A DNA stretch of 64,000 nt from Streptomyces minutiscleroticus (GCF_014650875.1 NZ_BMVU01000031.1:1-64000); one strand, 5' to 3'; counted from the first letter of the stretch, positions 45,137-54,250 are shown. The notes: generated from the sequence alone by a model not told the origin. Numbers and translations are program-made.

Positions 45137-45409
45137 ATGTCCAAGAAGACGTTCGAGGAGCTCTTCGCCGAGCTCCAGCACAAGGCCGCCGACGGCGACC
45201 CCGCCACCTCCCGCACCGCCGAACTCGTGGGCAAGGGCGTCCACGCCATCGGCAAGAAGGTCGTCGAGGAGGCCGCCGAGGTCTGGATGGCCGCCGAGTA
45301 CGAGGGCAAGGAGGCGGCCGCCGAGGAGATCTCGCAGCTGCTCTACCACGTCCAGGTGATGATGGTGGCGCGCGGCATCTCGCTCGACGACGTCTACGCC
45401 CACCTCTAG
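45137..45409 (+). CDS. hisE: Phosphoribosyl-ATP pyrophosphohydrolase
   Basis: 90 residues, MazG-like all-helical fold. The metal-binding E-E-x-x-E motif appears as KVVEEAAEVWMAAEYEGK. It hydrolyses PR-ATP to PR-AMP in histidine synthesis; hisI is elsewhere. It is followed by hisG after 69 bases, the usual actinobacterial hisE-hisG pair. Confidence 0.96.
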   Translation: MSKKTFEELFAELQHKAADGDPATSRTAELVGKGVHAIGKKVVEEAAEVWMAAEYEGKEAAAEEISQLLYHVQVMMVARGISLDDVYAHL

Positions 45410-45478
45410 ACCCGCATCCGCATCCCGCGCGGACGCGCGTCCCGCGCCCGCGACCACGACACGAAGGAAGCCGACCTC

Positions 45479-46327
45479 ATGCTGCGCATCGCCGTCCCCA
45501 ACAAGGGTTCCCTGTCAGGACCTGCGGCGGAGATGCTGCATGAGGCCGGCTACCAGCAGCGCCGGGAGTCCAAGGAACTCGTCATCGTCGACCCCGCCAA
45601 CGAGGTCGAGTTCTTCTACCTGCGCCCCCGCGACATCGCCATCTACGTCTCGTCCGGGAAGCTGGACATCGGCATCACCGGCCGCGACCTGCTGATCGAC
45701 TCCGGCGCGAGCGCCGAGGAGATCCTCCCGCTGGGCTTCGCCCGCTCCACCTTCCGCTTCGCCACGAAGCCGGGCACCGCCAACGGCGTCGAGGACCTCG
45801 GCGGCACGACGATCGCCACCTCCTACGAGGGCATCGTCGCCAAGCACCTCGCCGACAAGGGCGTCGACGCCTCCGTCGTGCACCTGGACGGCGCCGTCGA
45901 GACCGCCATCGAGCTGGGCGTCGCCCAGGTCATCGCGGACGTCGTGGAGACCGGCACCTCGCTGCGCAACGCGGGCCTGCAGGTCATCGGCGAGCCCATC
46001 ATGCAGTCCGAGGCCGTGGTGATCCGCCGCACCGGCGCCGACGCCGACGAGCCGAAGGTCCAGCAGTTCCTGCGCCGCCTCCAGGGCGTCCTGGTCGCCC
46101 GGACCTACGTGATGATGGACTACGACTGCCGCGCCGAGCACCTGGAGCGCGCCGTCGCCCTCACCCCCGGCCTGGAGTCCCCGACGGTCTCCCCGCTGCA
46201 CAACGAGGGCTGGGTCGCCGTCCGGGCCATGGTCCCCGCCAAGGACGCCCAGCGGATCATGGACGACCTGTACGCCCTCGGCGCGCGGGCCATCCTGACC
46301 ACGGCCATCCACGCCTGCCGCCTCTGA
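45479..46327 (+). CDS. hisG: ATP phosphoribosyltransferase (long form)
   Basis: 282 residues, the long HisG with a C-terminal histidine-binding ACT-like domain (~210-282). It begins MLRIAVPNKGSLSGPAAEML. The PRPP motif is DVVETGTSLRNAGL (the E/D-x-x-x-T-G-T-S/T-L pattern). It carries out the first step of histidine synthesis and is feedback-inhibited by histidine. GAAGGAAG upstream of the ATG. Confidence 0.97.
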   Translation: MLRIAVPNKGSLSGPAAEMLHEAGYQQRRESKELVIVDPANEVEFFYLRPRDIAIYVSSGKLDIGITGRDLLIDSGASAEEILPLGFARSTFRFATKPGTANGVEDLGGTTIATSYEGIVAKHLADKGVDASVVHLDGAVETAIELGVAQVIADVVETGTSLRNAGLQVIGEPIMQSEAVVIRRTGADADEPKVQQFLRRLQGVLVARTYVMMDYDCRAEHLERAVALTPGLESPTVSPLHNEGWVAVRAMVPAKDAQRIMDDLYALGARAILTTAIHACRL

Positions 46328-46347
46328 CCCGGATCCGGAGCACCGCC

Positions 46348-46803
46348 ATGTCGGATCTGCCCGCCCTGCCCGTCACCTTCCGGCCGGGCCGCACCCGGGC
46401 CGTCCTGCTAACCTCCGGGGTCGCGGTCTTCGTGGCCGTCACGGCGGTCGCGATGATGCTGGAGAAGCTGGGACCGGGCGAGCGCCTCAGCTTCGTCCTC
46501 ACCGGAGCGCTGCTGTTCGGGGTGCTCGCGCTGCTCTCCCGGCCGAAGGTCGTCGCCGACGAGGACGGCGTCACCGTCGTCAACATCGCCAGCCGCCGCC
46601 GGCTGGCCTGGCCGGAGATCGTCCGGGTGAACCTGCGCCAGGGCGACCCGTGGGTCTTCCTCGACCTCAGCGACGGCACCAGCCTGCCCGCGCTAGGCAT
46701 CCAGCCCGGCATCGCCCGGCAGCAGGCCATCAGCGACGCCCGCGCCCTGCGCGCGCTGACCGAGGCCCGGTCCGCCACCGGGCCCGGTGAAGATCACAGG
46801 TGA
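46348..46803 (+). CDS. Membrane protein with bacterial PH domain
   Basis: 151 residues. Two transmembrane helices (~18-38 and ~48-64) precede a PH-like domain (~68-125) with VVADEDGVTVVNIASRRRL and WPEIVRVNL. This layout is typical of the bPH/PH_6 group found in actinobacteria. ATG 20 bases after hisG, so it is probably read with the his genes. Function unknown; a structural or membrane-quality role is a guess. Confidence 0.85.
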   Translation: MSDLPALPVTFRPGRTRAVLLTSGVAVFVAVTAVAMMLEKLGPGERLSFVLTGALLFGVLALLSRPKVVADEDGVTVVNIASRRRLAWPEIVRVNLRQGDPWVFLDLSDGTSLPALGIQPGIARQQAISDARALRALTEARSATGPGEDHR

Positions 46804-46819
46804 CTCCGAGGCGTTCTGT

Positions 46820-47033
46820 CTGACGTCCGCACCCGGAACCCGATTAATCTGGGGGCGGAGGCGTGTCACTGCGCCTCCGCCCCTGCGGTCCGCCCGGCAC
46901 CCGGCGCCCAGGGGCTCCTGCTATTCGAGGAGTGACTCCCTCCGGCAATGGACGGATCGTCCTGCAGTACCTGCGCCGCCCCTGCCCGACATAGCGCGGA
47001 ACCCCTCCGCGCCGGATCGGTGGCGGCGGCCTC
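46820..47033 (+). promoter_or_regulatory. Promoter and structured leader of the CorC pair
   Basis: CTGACG (46820-46825) and TAATCT (46845-46850) form a promoter with a 19-base spacer. The ~175-base leader opens with a 12-bp perfect hairpin (46852-46863 with 46872-46883, loop TGTCACTG), followed by GCTCCT...AGGAGT pairing near 46915-46935. The opening hairpin could instead terminate the upstream PH gene. I do not recognise a known riboswitch, but a metal-sensing leader is plausible before Mg2+ transporters. Confidence 0.4.
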
Positions 47034-48383
47034 ATGACCACCCCCCTGCTGCTCCTCGGAGCGGCCCTCGTGCTGATCCTCGCCAACGGCTTCTTCGTGG
47101 CCGCCGAGTTCGGCCTCGTCACCGTCGAGCGCCCCGAGGCCGAGAAGGCCGCCGCCGACGGCGACCGCCGCGCCCGTACGGTCGTGGACGCCCTCAAGGA
47201 GCTGTCCTTCCAGCTCTCCGGCACCCAGCTCGGCATCACCATCACCTCCCTCGTCGTCGGCATGCTCGCCGAACCGGCGCTCGCCGAACTGCTCCACGGC
47301 CCCCTCACCGCCGCCGGCCTCCCCGGGGGCGTCGTGTCCGGCGTGGCCGTGGTCGTCGGCATGCTGCTGGCCTCCGCCGTGCAGATGGTGGTCGGCGAGC
47401 TCGTGCCCAAGAACTGGGCGGTGTCCCGGCCGCTCCAGGTCGCCCGGTTCGTCGCCGGCCCGCAGCACGCCTTCTCCCGGCTCTTCCGGCCGGTGATCGC
47501 CGCGCTCAACGCCGTCGCCAACCGGCTCGTACGGGCCCTGGGCGTCGAGCCCGCCGAGGAGCTGGCCTCCGCCCGCACCCCCGGCGAGCTGGTCTCCCTG
47601 GCCCGCCACTCGGCCGAGGCCGGCGCCCTGGAGCAGGACACCGCCGACCTCTTCGTACGGACCCTGTCGCTGGCCGACCTGACCGCCCAGCACGTCATGA
47701 CGCCGCGCGTGAAGGTCAGCGCGCTGCAGTCCTCCGCCACCGCGGAGGACGTCGTCAACCTCACCCGCGCCACCGGCCTGTCCCGCTTCCCCGTCTACCG
47801 GGAGCGGATCGACGAGATCGTCGGCATGGTGCACCTCAAGGACGCCCTCGCGGTGCCCGCCCACGACCGGCTGCGCACCCCCGTCGGCCGCATCGCGCAG
47901 ACCCCCCTGCTGGTCCCCGAGACGCTGCCCGTGCGCCCGCTGCTGGCGCGGCTGCGCAGCGAGCAGCCCATCGCCGTCGTCGTCGACGAGTACGGCGGCA
48001 CGGCCGGCGTCGTCACCCTGGAGGACATCGTCGAGGAACTCGTCGGTGAGGTCCGCGACGAGCACGACGACGTGCTCGCGGAGGTCCCCGAGCTGGCCGC
48101 GGCGCCGCCCGAGGACGGCAGGCCCGCCTGGGACGCCGACGGCGGCTGCCGCGTCGACCTGCTGCGGCGCATCGGCCTCGACGCGCCCGAGGGGCCGTAC
48201 GAGACCGTCGCCGGACTGGTCGCCGACCTGCTCGGCCGCATCCCGGTCCCCGGCGACCGGGCCGAGCTGCCCGGCTGGCGGCTCACCGTGCGCCAGGTCG
48301 GGCACTACCGCGCCGAGCGGGTCCGGCTCGTGCGCACCGCCGGCACCACCGACACCGCCCCCGCCCTGGAGGCCGCCCGATGA
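47034..48383 (+). CDS. CNNM/CorC-family (hemolysin-like) transporter 1
   Basis: 449 residues. An N-terminal DUF21 membrane domain (~1-190, about four helices; ILANGFFVAAEFGLVTVERP) is followed by two CBS domains (~210-335; TPRVKVSALQ, VVVDEYGGTAGVVTLEDIVE) and a C-terminal CorC_HlyC domain (~350-430). Family members move Mg2+/Co2+ or sense ATP-Mg. It overlaps the second copy by ATGA, so the two are one operon and could form a heteromer. ATG without a strong SD. Confidence 0.9.
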   Translation: MTTPLLLLGAALVLILANGFFVAAEFGLVTVERPEAEKAAADGDRRARTVVDALKELSFQLSGTQLGITITSLVVGMLAEPALAELLHGPLTAAGLPGGVVSGVAVVVGMLLASAVQMVVGELVPKNWAVSRPLQVARFVAGPQHAFSRLFRPVIAALNAVANRLVRALGVEPAEELASARTPGELVSLARHSAEAGALEQDTADLFVRTLSLADLTAQHVMTPRVKVSALQSSATAEDVVNLTRATGLSRFPVYRERIDEIVGMVHLKDALAVPAHDRLRTPVGRIAQTPLLVPETLPVRPLLARLRSEQPIAVVVDEYGGTAGVVTLEDIVEELVGEVRDEHDDVLAEVPELAAAPPEDGRPAWDADGGCRVDLLRRIGLDAPEGPYETVAGLVADLLGRIPVPGDRAELPGWRLTVRQVGHYRAERVRLVRTAGTTDTAPALEAAR

Positions 48384-49489
48384 GCGTCCTGCAGCTGTTC
48401 CTCGCCGCGCTGCTCGTGCTCGCCAACGGCTTCTTCGTCGGCGCCGAGTTCGCGCTCGTCTCCGTGCGCCGCAGCCAGATCGAGCCCCTGGGCACCGCCC
48501 GGGCCCGGCAGGTGCTGTACGGCCTGGAGCGGCTGCCGCAGATGATGGCCGCCGCCCAGTTCGGCATCACGGTCTGCTCGCTGACCCTCGGCGCGGTCGC
48601 CGAGCCGACCGTGGCGCACCTGCTGGAACCGGTCTTCGAGGCGGTCCACCTGCCCGAGGGCATGATCCACCCGCTCGGCTACGTCATCGCCCTGGCGGTC
48701 GTGGTCTTCCTCCACCTCGTCATCGGCGAGATGGTCCCGAAGAACCTCGCCATGGCCGCGCCGGAGCGGACCGCGCTGTGGCTCAGCCCGGGCCTGGTGG
48801 CCTTCGCCCGGCTGTGCCGGCCGGTCACCGCGGCGCTCGGCGCCTGCGCCAGGTGGGTGCTGATGCTCTTCCGCGTCGAACCCAAGGACGAGGTGGAGGC
48901 CGTCTTCACCAGCGAGCAGCTCAACCGCCTGGTGGAGGACGCGGGTCAGGCCGGGCTCCTGGACCCCGAGGAGCAGGAGCGCCTGGAGGACGCCCTGGAG
49001 CTGGGCTCGCGCCCGGTCACGGACGTCCTCCTGGACCGCGCGTCCCTGGTGACCGTGGACCCCTCGGTCACCCCGGGCGGGGTCCTCGCCCTCACCGCGC
49101 GCACCGGGTACTCGCGCTTCCCGGTGGTCGCGGAGAACGGCGCCTTCATGGGCTATCTGCACGTGAAGGACGTCCTGGACCTGGAGGAGTCCGAGCGGGC
49201 CGTGCCGCAGCAGGTGTGGCGGCCCATGACGACCCTGCGGTCCGACCTCCCGCTGGACGACGCCCTGACCGTGATGCGCCGCGCCGCGACGCACCTCGCG
49301 CAGGTCGCCGACGCCTCGGGCCGGGTCCTCGGCCTGGTCGCGCTGGAGGACGTCCTCGAACTCCTGGTCGGTGAGGTCCACGACCCCGCGCACCGCGAGG
49401 AGCCGCAGGCCGCGCCCGCCCCGCCGCGCGCCGCCGAGCGGCGGCCGGGGACGCCCGAGGAGGCGCCCGAGGGGGCGCTGGCGGGCTGA
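48380..49489 (+). CDS. CNNM/CorC-family (hemolysin-like) transporter 2
   Basis: 369 residues, the same DUF21-CBS-CBS layout as its upstream partner (VLANGFFVGAEFALVSVRRS; MVPKNLAMAAPE; GLVALEDVLELLVGEV) but without the C-terminal CorC_HlyC domain, which is replaced by a short Pro/Ala tail. Tandem long-short pairs of this family recur in actinobacteria. It ends at a bidirectional terminator. Confidence 0.9.
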   Translation: MSVLQLFLAALLVLANGFFVGAEFALVSVRRSQIEPLGTARARQVLYGLERLPQMMAAAQFGITVCSLTLGAVAEPTVAHLLEPVFEAVHLPEGMIHPLGYVIALAVVVFLHLVIGEMVPKNLAMAAPERTALWLSPGLVAFARLCRPVTAALGACARWVLMLFRVEPKDEVEAVFTSEQLNRLVEDAGQAGLLDPEEQERLEDALELGSRPVTDVLLDRASLVTVDPSVTPGGVLALTARTGYSRFPVVAENGAFMGYLHVKDVLDLEESERAVPQQVWRPMTTLRSDLPLDDALTVMRRAATHLAQVADASGRVLGLVALEDVLELLVGEVHDPAHREEPQAAPAPPRAAERRPGTPEEAPEGALAG

Positions 49490-49513
49490 GGCCCGCGGGC
49501 ACCGCACGGAAAG

Positions 49514-49555
49514 GGGCCGCCCCCGGCGAACCGGCCGGTTCGCCGGGGGCGGCCC
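49514..49555. terminator. Bidirectional terminator
   Basis: A gap-free 42-base palindrome (21-bp arms) lies between convergent corC2 (+) and the AAA gene (-). GGAAAG on its left gives a short pyrimidine tail for the leftward transcript. Confidence 0.8.
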
Positions 49556-49572
49556 GCGTCGCGGGCCGGCCG

Positions 49573-51429
49573 TCACAGGGCCGGCGGATCCTGCGGCCCC
49601 CGCCCCGACAGCACCTCGCCGTACGCCTGCATCAGGTCGGGCAGGCGCAGGGTGGCCAGGTCGTCGCGGGAGGGGATGCCCGGGTAGCCGGAGAGCCGCA
49701 GGTCGCGGTAGGCGCAGCTCTTCTCGTACAGCGTGCGCAGGAACCGGCCGTTGCCCAGCTCGTCGATCCAGCCCTGGTCGACGACGTGCCCCGCGATGGA
49801 GCGCAGCTCGTCCAGGGCCTCCTCGTCCCACACGTCGCCGTTCTCGGCGGCCAGCACCTCGCCGATCGCGGTCAGCTCCAGCGGACGGTAGGAGGGGAAG
49901 TCGACGCGGGTGGTGAAGCGGGACGACAGGCCCGGGTTGGCGGCCAGCAGCCGGTCCATGCCCTCGGGGTAGCCGGCGAGGATCACCACGAGGTGGTCGC
50001 GGTTGTCCTCGGCGCGCTTCAGCAGCACCTGCAGGGCCTCGTCGCCGTACGCGTCGCCCTTGCCGTACCCGGAGTTCGACAGCGCGTAGGCCTCGTCGAC
50101 GAAGAGGACGCCGCCGATCGCGGAGTCGATCAGCTCGTTGGCCTTCACGGCCGTCTGGCCCAGGTACTCGCCCACCAGGTCCGCGCGCTGGGCCTCCACC
50201 AGGTGGTCGCCGCCCAGCAGGCCGAGGGCGTAGAAGACCCGGCCGAGGATGCGGGCCACGGTGGTCTTGCCGGTGCCGGACGGGCCGGAGAAGACGAAGT
50301 GCCGCTTCGGGGGCTGCACCGGAAGGCCCTGCCCGGCCCGCAGCCGCGCCATGTTCAGCTGCGCCGACAACGCCTTCACCTGGCGTTTCACCGGATCCAG
50401 TCCAACCATGCGCTCCAGTTCGGCGAGCGCCTCCTCCAGCAGCGCGGGGTCGGTGGGGCCCGCGGTCGGCGGCCGCACCGGCACCACGGCCTTCTCGCGC
50501 ACCGCGTCGGGGTCGGGGGACAGCGTGCCCGGCGGCTCGGGGTCGGACAGCTTCAGGTCGCGGCCCTCGGCGCCGAACAGCGGGTCGAGGCCGTCCGGGG
50601 CGTCCGCCGCGTCCTGCCCGAACCCCGGCAGCGTGACGGTGGCGAAGTCGGCGGGGTCGTCGTACCCGTCCCCCTCGGCGATCGCGGCGATGCGCGCCGA
50701 GGTGTCCATGAACGCGGGGTCGACCCGGTGCACCGCCCGGTACAGGGGCAGCGCCGCGGCGGACCGCCCGGTGCCCTCGTGGGCCCGCGCCAGCCAGTAG
50801 CGCAGCTCCTTGCGCTGCGGCTGCTCGCTGCGGCAGCGCATCAGGGACGCCGACAGCAGCGGCTCGGCCTGCCCGTACATCTCCAGGCGCACCCGGGCCA
50901 TGCCGCCGAACAGGCCGGCCTCGATGCCCAGCACGGGGTCGTCGATCAGCGGGTCGGTGTGCCGGACCAGCTGCTCCCAGTCCTTGACCAGGTAGGCCCG
51001 GCAGGCGTGCAGGAACCGCACCTGCGGATCGGCGTCCACCGGCGGCAGCCCCGCCAGGGCCCGGTCCAGCTCCGGTACGTGGCGCCCGTCCAGCCAGTGC
51101 GAGGCGTGCGCGAGCAGCAGGTCGCGCGGGCTCTCCAGGACGGGCTGCACCCACCAGCCGAGCCAGTACCAGGAGTTCAGGGTGCGCCGGTGCCGCGCCC
51201 GCTGCTCGCCGAAGCGGTCCCGGTGCCGGAACATCCGCAGCAGTGCGGTCGTCGTGTCGATGCGCAGCGCGTGGAGCCCGAGCCAGCCGTCGGCCATGCC
51301 CGGATCCATGCGGACGGCGGAGCGGAACTCCTCCTCCGCCTGCGGATAGGCGCCCATCGTGTAGGCGTCCACGCCTCGCAGCCAGGCGAGGTCGGCCGGG
51401 GCCTCGGGGCCCCGCGTGCCGAAGTCCAT
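49573..51429 (-). CDS. TPR-AAA+ ATPase, CbxX/EccA-like
   Basis: 618 residues. The N-terminal half (~1-260) is TPR-like and helical (GVDAYTMGAYPQAEEEFRSA). After a linker comes a CbxX/CfxQ-type AAA+ domain with Walker A GPSGTGKT at 382-389 and Walker B VLFVDEAYAL (D445, E446), then a lid domain. The layout equals EccA of type VII (ESX) secretion, yet no esx, eccB, eccC or eccD gene is nearby. Members may remodel protein complexes. ATG at 51429; an upstream in-frame extension lacks support. A similar orphan ATPase occurs here in S. coelicolor, from memory. Confidence 0.88.
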   Translation of the reverse strand: MDFGTRGPEAPADLAWLRGVDAYTMGAYPQAEEEFRSAVRMDPGMADGWLGLHALRIDTTTALLRMFRHRDRFGEQRARHRRTLNSWYWLGWWVQPVLESPRDLLLAHASHWLDGRHVPELDRALAGLPPVDADPQVRFLHACRAYLVKDWEQLVRHTDPLIDDPVLGIEAGLFGGMARVRLEMYGQAEPLLSASLMRCRSEQPQRKELRYWLARAHEGTGRSAAALPLYRAVHRVDPAFMDTSARIAAIAEGDGYDDPADFATVTLPGFGQDAADAPDGLDPLFGAEGRDLKLSDPEPPGTLSPDPDAVREKAVVPVRPPTAGPTDPALLEEALAELERMVGLDPVKRQVKALSAQLNMARLRAGQGLPVQPPKRHFVFSGPSGTGKTTVARILGRVFYALGLLGGDHLVEAQRADLVGEYLGQTAVKANELIDSAIGGVLFVDEAYALSNSGYGKGDAYGDEALQVLLKRAEDNRDHLVVILAGYPEGMDRLLAANPGLSSRFTTRVDFPSYRPLELTAIGEVLAAENGDVWDEEALDELRSIAGHVVDQGWIDELGNGRFLRTLYEKSCAYRDLRLSGYPGIPSRDDLATLRLPDLMQAYGEVLSGRGPQDPPAL

Positions 51430-51878
51430 CACGTCCCCCACAAACCGTGCCCCCGTCGAATGCCGGACGGGTCCGTACCCGTCGGCGGCTGAGCCGAACC
51501 GCTGTGCCGTAAACGGGACTTGCGTCCGGTGCGAAGAGCAGCCGTCCGAAGGTCGCACCGACAGGCATCGTACCTGCGGGGCTCCCGCCCGCCGAAGGGC
51601 GCACCGCGCCCGGTTCGCCGGGGTGGGAGCAGACGGGGCGCACACGGCGTGGTCACCGAGGGTGAGCGGACGGCGGCGCAAAGCGCCCGAACGGGGGAGG
51701 TCCGGGCAGAACGAAGCCCCCGGTCACGGGGGAACAACCGGGGGCTTCGCGATTTCGGGCGGCTCGGAAGGGCCGCACATTGAGAACGTAAGTCCTGTAC
51801 GGCCCCTGGGTCAAGCCGAGTTGGAGCGTTCGCGGGACTCGTGTGACAAGCGTCTTCACAGGTTCAGCACACAGCAGA
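51430..51878. other. Gene-free region between the AAA and kinase-like genes
   Basis: 449 bases holding the AAA gene's promoter region and, on the other side, the terminator at 51712-51749. No convincing open frame. No -10/-35 pair is clear enough to list. Confidence 0.5.
51712..51749 (-). terminator. Terminator after the uridine-kinase-like gene
   Basis: 13-bp perfect stem (51712-51724 with 51737-51749), 12-base loop. Read leftward it lies 130 bases after the kinase stop and is followed by a short TTC-containing tract. Confidence 0.65.
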
Positions 51879-52517
51879 TCACTCGTCACCATGGGTGACG
51901 GAGGGGGGCGGAGAAGGGGGCGCACAGGGCCCCGGGAGCACCTCGTATCCCTCCGTGCGCTCCCGCACCAGAAGGTCCGCGAAGGGGCGCGAGGGGTCGC
52001 CGGCGAAGTGGCGCCGCTCCGCGCGGACCCACCCGTCCCAGAAGGCACTCTGCTCGCTGCCGTCCCGCCGGCGGCCGCGCGCCCAGGCGGTCCCGGACGG
52101 CATCTCCATCCACAGCAGCCGGGCCAGCCGGGGCCGCAGCGCGCGGCGGCCCGCGCCGACGCCCTCGACGAGCACCACGGGCGCGGGCGGCAGCTCGCGG
52201 GCCGGCCCGAGGGCCCGCGCGTGCCAGTCGTACGGCCGGTAGCGTGCCGTCCGTCCGGCCCGCAGCGGCTCGACGACCTCCTCCGCCAGCCGTGCGGTCC
52301 AGGCGAACAGCTCGTCGTGGGTCGCGATGTCGTCGAGGTGCAGGACGGGCGCGCCGCCGAGGGCCCGCGCGAGGCGCGCGGCGAACGTGGACTTGCCCGA
52401 GCCCGCGTGCCCGTCGACCGCGACGAGGCGGACCGGGCCGCAGGAGGGCGGCACCCGGCGCAGCCCGGCGGCGAGGGCGCGCAGGTCGGTCTCCGGAGGG
52501 CGGGGCGGTGTGTTCAT
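51879..52517 (-). CDS. Uridine-kinase-like P-loop protein
   Basis: 212 residues. Walker A DGHAGSGKSTFAARLARAL lies near residue 36, followed by VLHLDDIATHDELFAW, with the DD pair of uridine/phosphoribulokinase-like enzymes, and VVLVEGVGAGRRAL. The family phosphorylates nucleosides or other small molecules. Uridine specificity is not shown. The ATG at 52517 was chosen because it gives the family length; the upstream extension is Gly/Arg-rich. Confidence 0.82.
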   Translation of the reverse strand: MNTPPRPPETDLRALAAGLRRVPPSCGPVRLVAVDGHAGSGKSTFAARLARALGGAPVLHLDDIATHDELFAWTARLAEEVVEPLRAGRTARYRPYDWHARALGPARELPPAPVVLVEGVGAGRRALRPRLARLLWMEMPSGTAWARGRRRDGSEQSAFWDGWVRAERRHFAGDPSRPFADLLVRERTEGYEVLPGPCAPPSPPPSVTHGDE

Positions 52518-52860
52518 GGTGCGGAGACCGATCCTACGGGGCCCGGCGCCACCGCCTTCCTCGGTCGGCGTCACCGTCTCCGACCGTCTGCGCCGCCGCC
52601 TCCCGTGTCCGCCGCCGTCCCCGCAGGCGGCGTCACCGTCTTCCGTGACCGGTGTCACCGTCCCTCCCCGGTCTCTCCCGTCCCCGTCGTGCCCTTCCGC
52701 CCGTCCCGTGCCGGGCCCCGGTCCGTGCCACCGGTCTCGACCAATATTGGTGGTCGCCGCGGGCCCGGAAGTGCTGGCAGAACGGGTAGGCCGCGTTCAT
52801 AGTTGGCGCACGACCGTGCGTCGGATTCGCCCGTTCCGGACACCTGGGGGTTCCCCTGCC
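52518..52860. other. Divergent gene-free region before the C39 peptidase
   Basis: 343 bases between the leftward kinase-like gene and the rightward peptidase. The first half has repeated CCGTC-rich runs (near-direct GTCACCGTC repeats around 52570-52660). The second holds the palindrome at 52740-52751 and a -10-like CATAGT around 52796. No coding sequence. Confidence 0.5.
52740..52751. promoter_or_regulatory. ACCAATATTGGT palindrome
   Basis: A perfect 12-base AT-rich palindrome in very GC-rich DNA, 110 bases before the C39 peptidase gene. It sits about 45-50 bases upstream of the -10-like CATAGT, a natural activator or repressor position. Confidence 0.5.
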
Positions 52861-54228
52861 ATGACCAGATCCGAGCAGCCGTCCCGCAGAATCGTCCTGG
52901 CCGCCGCGGTCTCCGCCGCGGCGGCCGTCGGCGCCCCCGCGGCCGCCGCCGTCCCCTCCCCGCCGTCCCGCCCGGCGCGCGCGAAAGCGCCCTCCGCCAC
53001 CGTGGACAACCACGCCTGGACCACGGAGGCCGACTGGCGCGGCGGCACCGCCGAGGGCACCCGGGTCGCCCCCGGCGCCCGCCCCGGCGTGACGATCGCC
53101 GCGCCGCCGGGCACCACCACCTACCGCGACCCGCACACCGGCACCACCGGGACGTGGGAGTACGCGCGCTGGACCTCGCCCGTCCACCGCCTCTCCGTGC
53201 CCGCCACCGAGGTCATCGCCTCCTGGAACGCGCACACCCCGGCCGGCACCTGGATCCAGGTCGAGGTGCGCGGCACCTACTCCGACGGCACCGCGACGCC
53301 CTGGTACGTGCTCGGCCGCTGGGCGGCCGGCGACCGGGACGTCAAGCGCACCTCGGTGGACGGCCAGAGCGACGGGAGGAGCACCGTCTGGACGGACACC
53401 CTCTCGGTCGACGACCCGGGCTCCGGTCTGCGGCTCGCCTCCTGCCGGCTGCGGCTCACCCTGTACCGGAAGCCGGGGGGCACGGCGTCCCCCACCGTGT
53501 GGCGCCTCGGCGTGATGGGCTCCGACGTCCCCGGCCGCTTCACCGTCCCCGCCTCCGCCCCGGCGGGCCCCGCCCGGGAACTGCCCGTGCCGCGCTACTC
53601 GCAGGAGATCCACGCCGGCCAGTACCCCGAGTACGACAACGGCGGCGAGGCCTGGTGCAGCCCCACCTCCTCACAGATGATCATCGAGTACTGGGGCCGC
53701 AGACCGACCGAGGAGCAGCTGGCCTGGGTCGACCCGTCCTACGCGGACCCGCAGGTGTGCCACGCCGCCCGGTCCACCTACGACCACCAGTACAACGGCT
53801 GCGGCAACTGGCCCTTCAACGCCGCGTACGCCGCGACCTACGACGGTCTGCAGGGCGTGGTGACCCGGCTCGGCTCGCTCACCGACCTGGAGACCCTGAT
53901 CGCGGCGGGCATCCCCGTCATCACGTCCCAGTCGTTCCTCGCCTCCGAGCTGACCGGGGCGGGCTACGGCACCGCGGGCCACCTGATGACCGTCATCGGC
54001 TTCACCGCCGGCGGGGACGTCATCGCCAACGACCCCGCCTCGCCGGACAACGCCGCGGTGCGCCGGGTCTACAAGCGGCGCGAGTTCGAGAACATCTGGC
54101 TGCGCACCAAGCGCTACAACGCCTCCGGAGCCGTCGCCTCCGGCAGCGGCGGCGTCTGCTACCTGTACTTCCCGGCGCAGCCGACGGCGCGCCAGCGCAA
54201 GGCGCTGGCGGCGGTGGGCGTCCGCTGA
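52861..54228 (+). CDS. Secreted C39-like cysteine peptidase
   Basis: 455 residues. The N-terminus has a Tat-like signal (SRRIVLAAA at 8-16, Ala-rich to ~30). A beta-rich N-domain (~45-230) precedes a Peptidase_C39_2 domain (~245-430). Catalytic residues are C266 in GGEAWCSPTSSQ, H374 in AGHLMTVIGF and D391 in ANDPAS. C39-like enzymes of this group are secreted and not bound to an ABC transporter. Targets are unknown; cell-wall or bacteriocin-like peptides are possible. No gene for a substrate is adjacent. ATG follows a purine-poor leader. Confidence 0.88.
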   Translation: MTRSEQPSRRIVLAAAVSAAAAVGAPAAAAVPSPPSRPARAKAPSATVDNHAWTTEADWRGGTAEGTRVAPGARPGVTIAAPPGTTTYRDPHTGTTGTWEYARWTSPVHRLSVPATEVIASWNAHTPAGTWIQVEVRGTYSDGTATPWYVLGRWAAGDRDVKRTSVDGQSDGRSTVWTDTLSVDDPGSGLRLASCRLRLTLYRKPGGTASPTVWRLGVMGSDVPGRFTVPASAPAGPARELPVPRYSQEIHAGQYPEYDNGGEAWCSPTSSQMIIEYWGRRPTEEQLAWVDPSYADPQVCHAARSTYDHQYNGCGNWPFNAAYAATYDGLQGVVTRLGSLTDLETLIAAGIPVITSQSFLASELTGAGYGTAGHLMTVIGFTAGGDVIANDPASPDNAAVRRVYKRREFENIWLRTKRYNASGAVASGSGGVCYLYFPAQPTARQRKALAAVGVR

Positions 54229-54250
54229 GACCGGTCACCGGGGCACCGGC

